From positions 1 through 5,246 of the forward strand of contig RPRC01000318.1 of assembly GCA_003857395.1 (NCBI GenBank): DNA of 5,246 nucleotides. Reading direction: 5' to 3'. Source of the stretch: Geobacter sp. GTDB taxonomy: Bacteria > Desulfobacterota > Desulfuromonadia > Geobacterales > Geobacteraceae. A model generated the notes under the pieces. That model ran no database searches. It saw only the letters and a program-made list of their open reading frames with translations, and was not told where the DNA came from. The position numbers were made by a program, and so were the translations under genes. Positions 5,213-5,246 of this stretch are shown piece after piece (positions within the stretch are counted from its first letter, which is position 1; the number at the start of each line of letters is the position of its first letter).

Positions 5213-5246
5213 ATGACTTTGAGTTTCTCATCGATCCTCCTTTTGA
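5213..5246 (+). CDS. Start of a gene that runs off the window, probably a membrane or exported protein
   Basis: The ATG at 5213 has GAGGTG at 5203-5208 at a good distance, making it a convincing start. The eleven visible residues, MTLSFSSILLL, are strongly hydrophobic, as in an N-terminal signal sequence or first transmembrane helix. Nothing more can be said about family. It follows the possible 66-residue frame by 3 bp, with the ribosome binding site overlapping that frame's stop, consistent with translational coupling if that frame is real. Confidence 0.6.
   Translation, partial: MTLSFSSILLL

Overview
The window looks like ordinary chromosomal DNA of a Gram-negative bacterium. The mix of genes suggests a delta-proteobacterial lineage (Desulfuromonadales/Geobacter type): a LysM protein with a Pro/Ala linker, DapF, endonuclease IV, a SlyD-like FKBP with a Cys-rich loop, and a small exported helical protein with repeated LT..E motifs. 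That placement is inferred from protein style and moderate-to-high GC; no marker gene here proves it. I see no rRNA, tRNA, CRISPR array, insertion sequence or phage gene.

Plus strand, 1-3673: The window opens inside a LysM-domain protein whose frame runs to 1310 but is broken by an in-frame TAG at 66-68, in the middle of the LysM domain. After a 114-bp gap come three closely spaced genes: dapF (diaminopimelate epimerase, lysine and peptidoglycan precursor synthesis), nfo (endonuclease IV, abasic-site repair) and a MacroD/YmdB-type macrodomain gene (ADP-ribose or O-acetyl-ADP-ribose hydrolysis). The nfo-macrodomain gap is only 3 bp, and the macrodomain ribosome binding site lies inside the nfo end. 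The two are almost certainly co-transcribed.

Convergent point and minus strand, 3674-4860: A GC-rich hairpin separates the macrodomain gene from a minus-strand gene for a small exported protein (signal peptide plus about 85 residues). Upstream of that gene is about 320 bp with no convincing gene. It holds the Rho-independent terminator (11-bp stem, then T5 on the minus strand) of the minus-strand SlyD-like peptidyl-prolyl isomerase gene. That isomerase carries an inserted loop of five cysteines at near-regular 5-residue spacing, encoded partly by a 15-bp tandem repeat. It is the most unusual protein feature in the window.

Right end, 4861-5246: A candidate slyD promoter points left. To the right is a short plus-strand reading frame of uncertain reality. 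Its stop lies 3 bp before the well-supported start (5213) of a gene that leaves the window with a hydrophobic N-terminus. The same stretch holds mutually exclusive inverted repeats, one of which would sequester a perfect 8-nt Shine-Dalgarno sequence, so it could instead or additionally be a structured leader RNA.

No clearly new multi-gene system is evident. The items best worth checking are the Cys-rich FKBP loop, the amber codon in the LysM gene, the nfo-macrodomain pairing and the structured region at the right end.
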